Source: JAXGMQ01 sp964613055
GTDB taxonomy: Bacteria; Caldisericota; Caldisericia; JAAYUI01
Assembly: GCA_964613055.1 (NCBI GenBank)
Contig: CAZTGD010000031.1
Location: forward strand, 1-23,216
Reading direction: 5' to 3'
Length of the DNA: 23,216 nucleotides
Shown: positions 22,651-23,216 of the stretch, in pieces
How positions within the stretch are numbered: position 1 is the first letter of the stretch
Layout: each line of letters starts with the position of its first letter
Notes under the pieces: model-generated
The model's input: the letters and a program-made list of their open reading frames with translations, nothing else
What the model was told of the DNA's origin: nothing
Databases searched by the model: none
Position numbers and translations under genes: made by a program

Positions 22651-23216
22651 ATGGCTGAAACGCCTAGTATTTGGTCGAGTATGTTCAATTTTAGGAGATG
22701 GAGAGTAGCTTCTAAGGTTGTATTTGTAGCAGTTGTAATATCAGTATTAATATTTTCGATTTTCTATACAGTCTTCATAGTATACACCACCAACACAAAC
22801 AGAGCACAGCAAAGAACTGCATTGATTACACAGGCGGAATCATTAGCTGTGGAAATTGATAATCAGTTGTATGAAAGAAGATCTGATTTGGTTACAAACA
22901 TGGAAACTTCAGGTATTTCAGGTCTATTAAGTCAACTGTCAAATTGGGATAGTGGAACCTGTGCCAGAAGTTATAGAGCGTCTTGGGACGCAAATTCATA
23001 CAGATTTTCTGCTGAATTTTCTAATCCTGCAAAGCTTCGAGACAGAATACATCAAACCATTGTAGCAAAAGGCTATACAAATGCGGCTTTGTGTTTAAAA
23101 GATGGTAGTTTTGTCTTTTCTATGAATCCAGTCTATGACTACAAGCATTTTGAAGATCCATTTGATCCAAACAGTTCACTTTGGGATAATGAATTCCCTG
23201 TTATTAATAATGCATC
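22651..23216 (+). CDS. Membrane chemoreceptor (methyl-accepting chemotaxis protein/PilJ-like), N-terminal part
   Basis: The first 188 codons are present and the gene runs off the window. A short cytoplasmic start (MAETPSIWSSMFNFRRWR) is followed by a transmembrane helix (about residues 21-46, VVFVAVVISVLIFSIFY). An extracytoplasmic region follows, beginning with the coiled stretch QAESLAVEIDNQLYERRSDLV that is typical of the first helix of Cache-type sensors. The signalling domain is not in view, so a histidine kinase cannot be excluded, but the gene order CheY-CheY-CheW-receptor favours a chemoreceptor. AGGAGG stands 6 bases before the ATG. Confidence 0.75.
   Translation, partial: MAETPSIWSSMFNFRRWRVASKVVFVAVVISVLIFSIFYTVFIVYTTNTNRAQQRTALITQAESLAVEIDNQLYERRSDLVTNMETSGISGLLSQLSNWDSGTCARSYRASWDANSYRFSAEFSNPAKLRDRIHQTIVAKGYTNAALCLKDGSFVFSMNPVYDYKHFEDPFDPNSSLWDNEFPVINNA

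Overview
The window reads as a piece of a bacterial chromosome from an anaerobe or oxygen-sensitive organism. It carries bacterial housekeeping genes (EF-Tu, L33, L25/CTC, glmU, prs, a bacterial tRNA-Gln with encoded CCA) next to a full oxygen and superoxide defence set typical of strict anaerobes: rubrerythrin, desulfoferrodoxin, ferritin, flavodiiron protein and a flavin reductase-rubredoxin fusion. The phylum cannot be fixed from the sequence. The FprA-Hrb pair recalls acetogenic clostridia such as Moorella, while the last operon recalls the Pil/Pix-type chemosensory loci of other phyla.

Layout. (1) 1-289: the end of tuf, then rpmG, closed by a strong bidirectional hairpin. (2) 3878-334, minus strand: a housekeeping operon tRNA-Gln(UUG)-glmU-prs-rplY-PPC-domain protein, with glmU starting 14 bases after the tRNA. 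(3) 3955-12976: an envelope block. It holds a secreted multidomain protein (propeller, cohesin-like, stalk domain), a small membrane protein and a propeller lipoprotein on the minus strand, and a 1572-residue secreted cysteine-rich protein built largely from about 80-residue modules. (4) 13197-18374: rubrerythrin-desulfoferrodoxin-ferritin, a hairpin, then an AhpD-like protein, a GAF/fRMsr-like protein, FprA, Hrb and a TIGR02757 protein. The last has no ordinary start codon but a well placed AUA. (5) 18465-19850: MgtE, a magnesium channel. (6) 20032 to the window end: a chemosensory operon with a CheW-like protein, a 330-residue possibly PATAN/PatA-like protein, two CheY-like receivers, a second CheW and the start of a membrane chemoreceptor. 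CheA is presumably beyond the edge.

How they fit together. Region 4 can be read as one electron-transfer and repair chain: Hrb passes NAD(P)H electrons to FprA (O2 to water) and perhaps to rubrerythrin (H2O2 to water). Desulfoferrodoxin removes superoxide, ferritin stores freed iron, and the thiol proteins repair oxidised products. Region 3 is the most novel part. The giant protein's modules show correlated loss of cysteine pairs, which predicts a disulfide pattern. It shares a copper amine oxidase N-terminal-like stalk domain with the 883-residue protein next door, so these proteins may act together at the cell surface.
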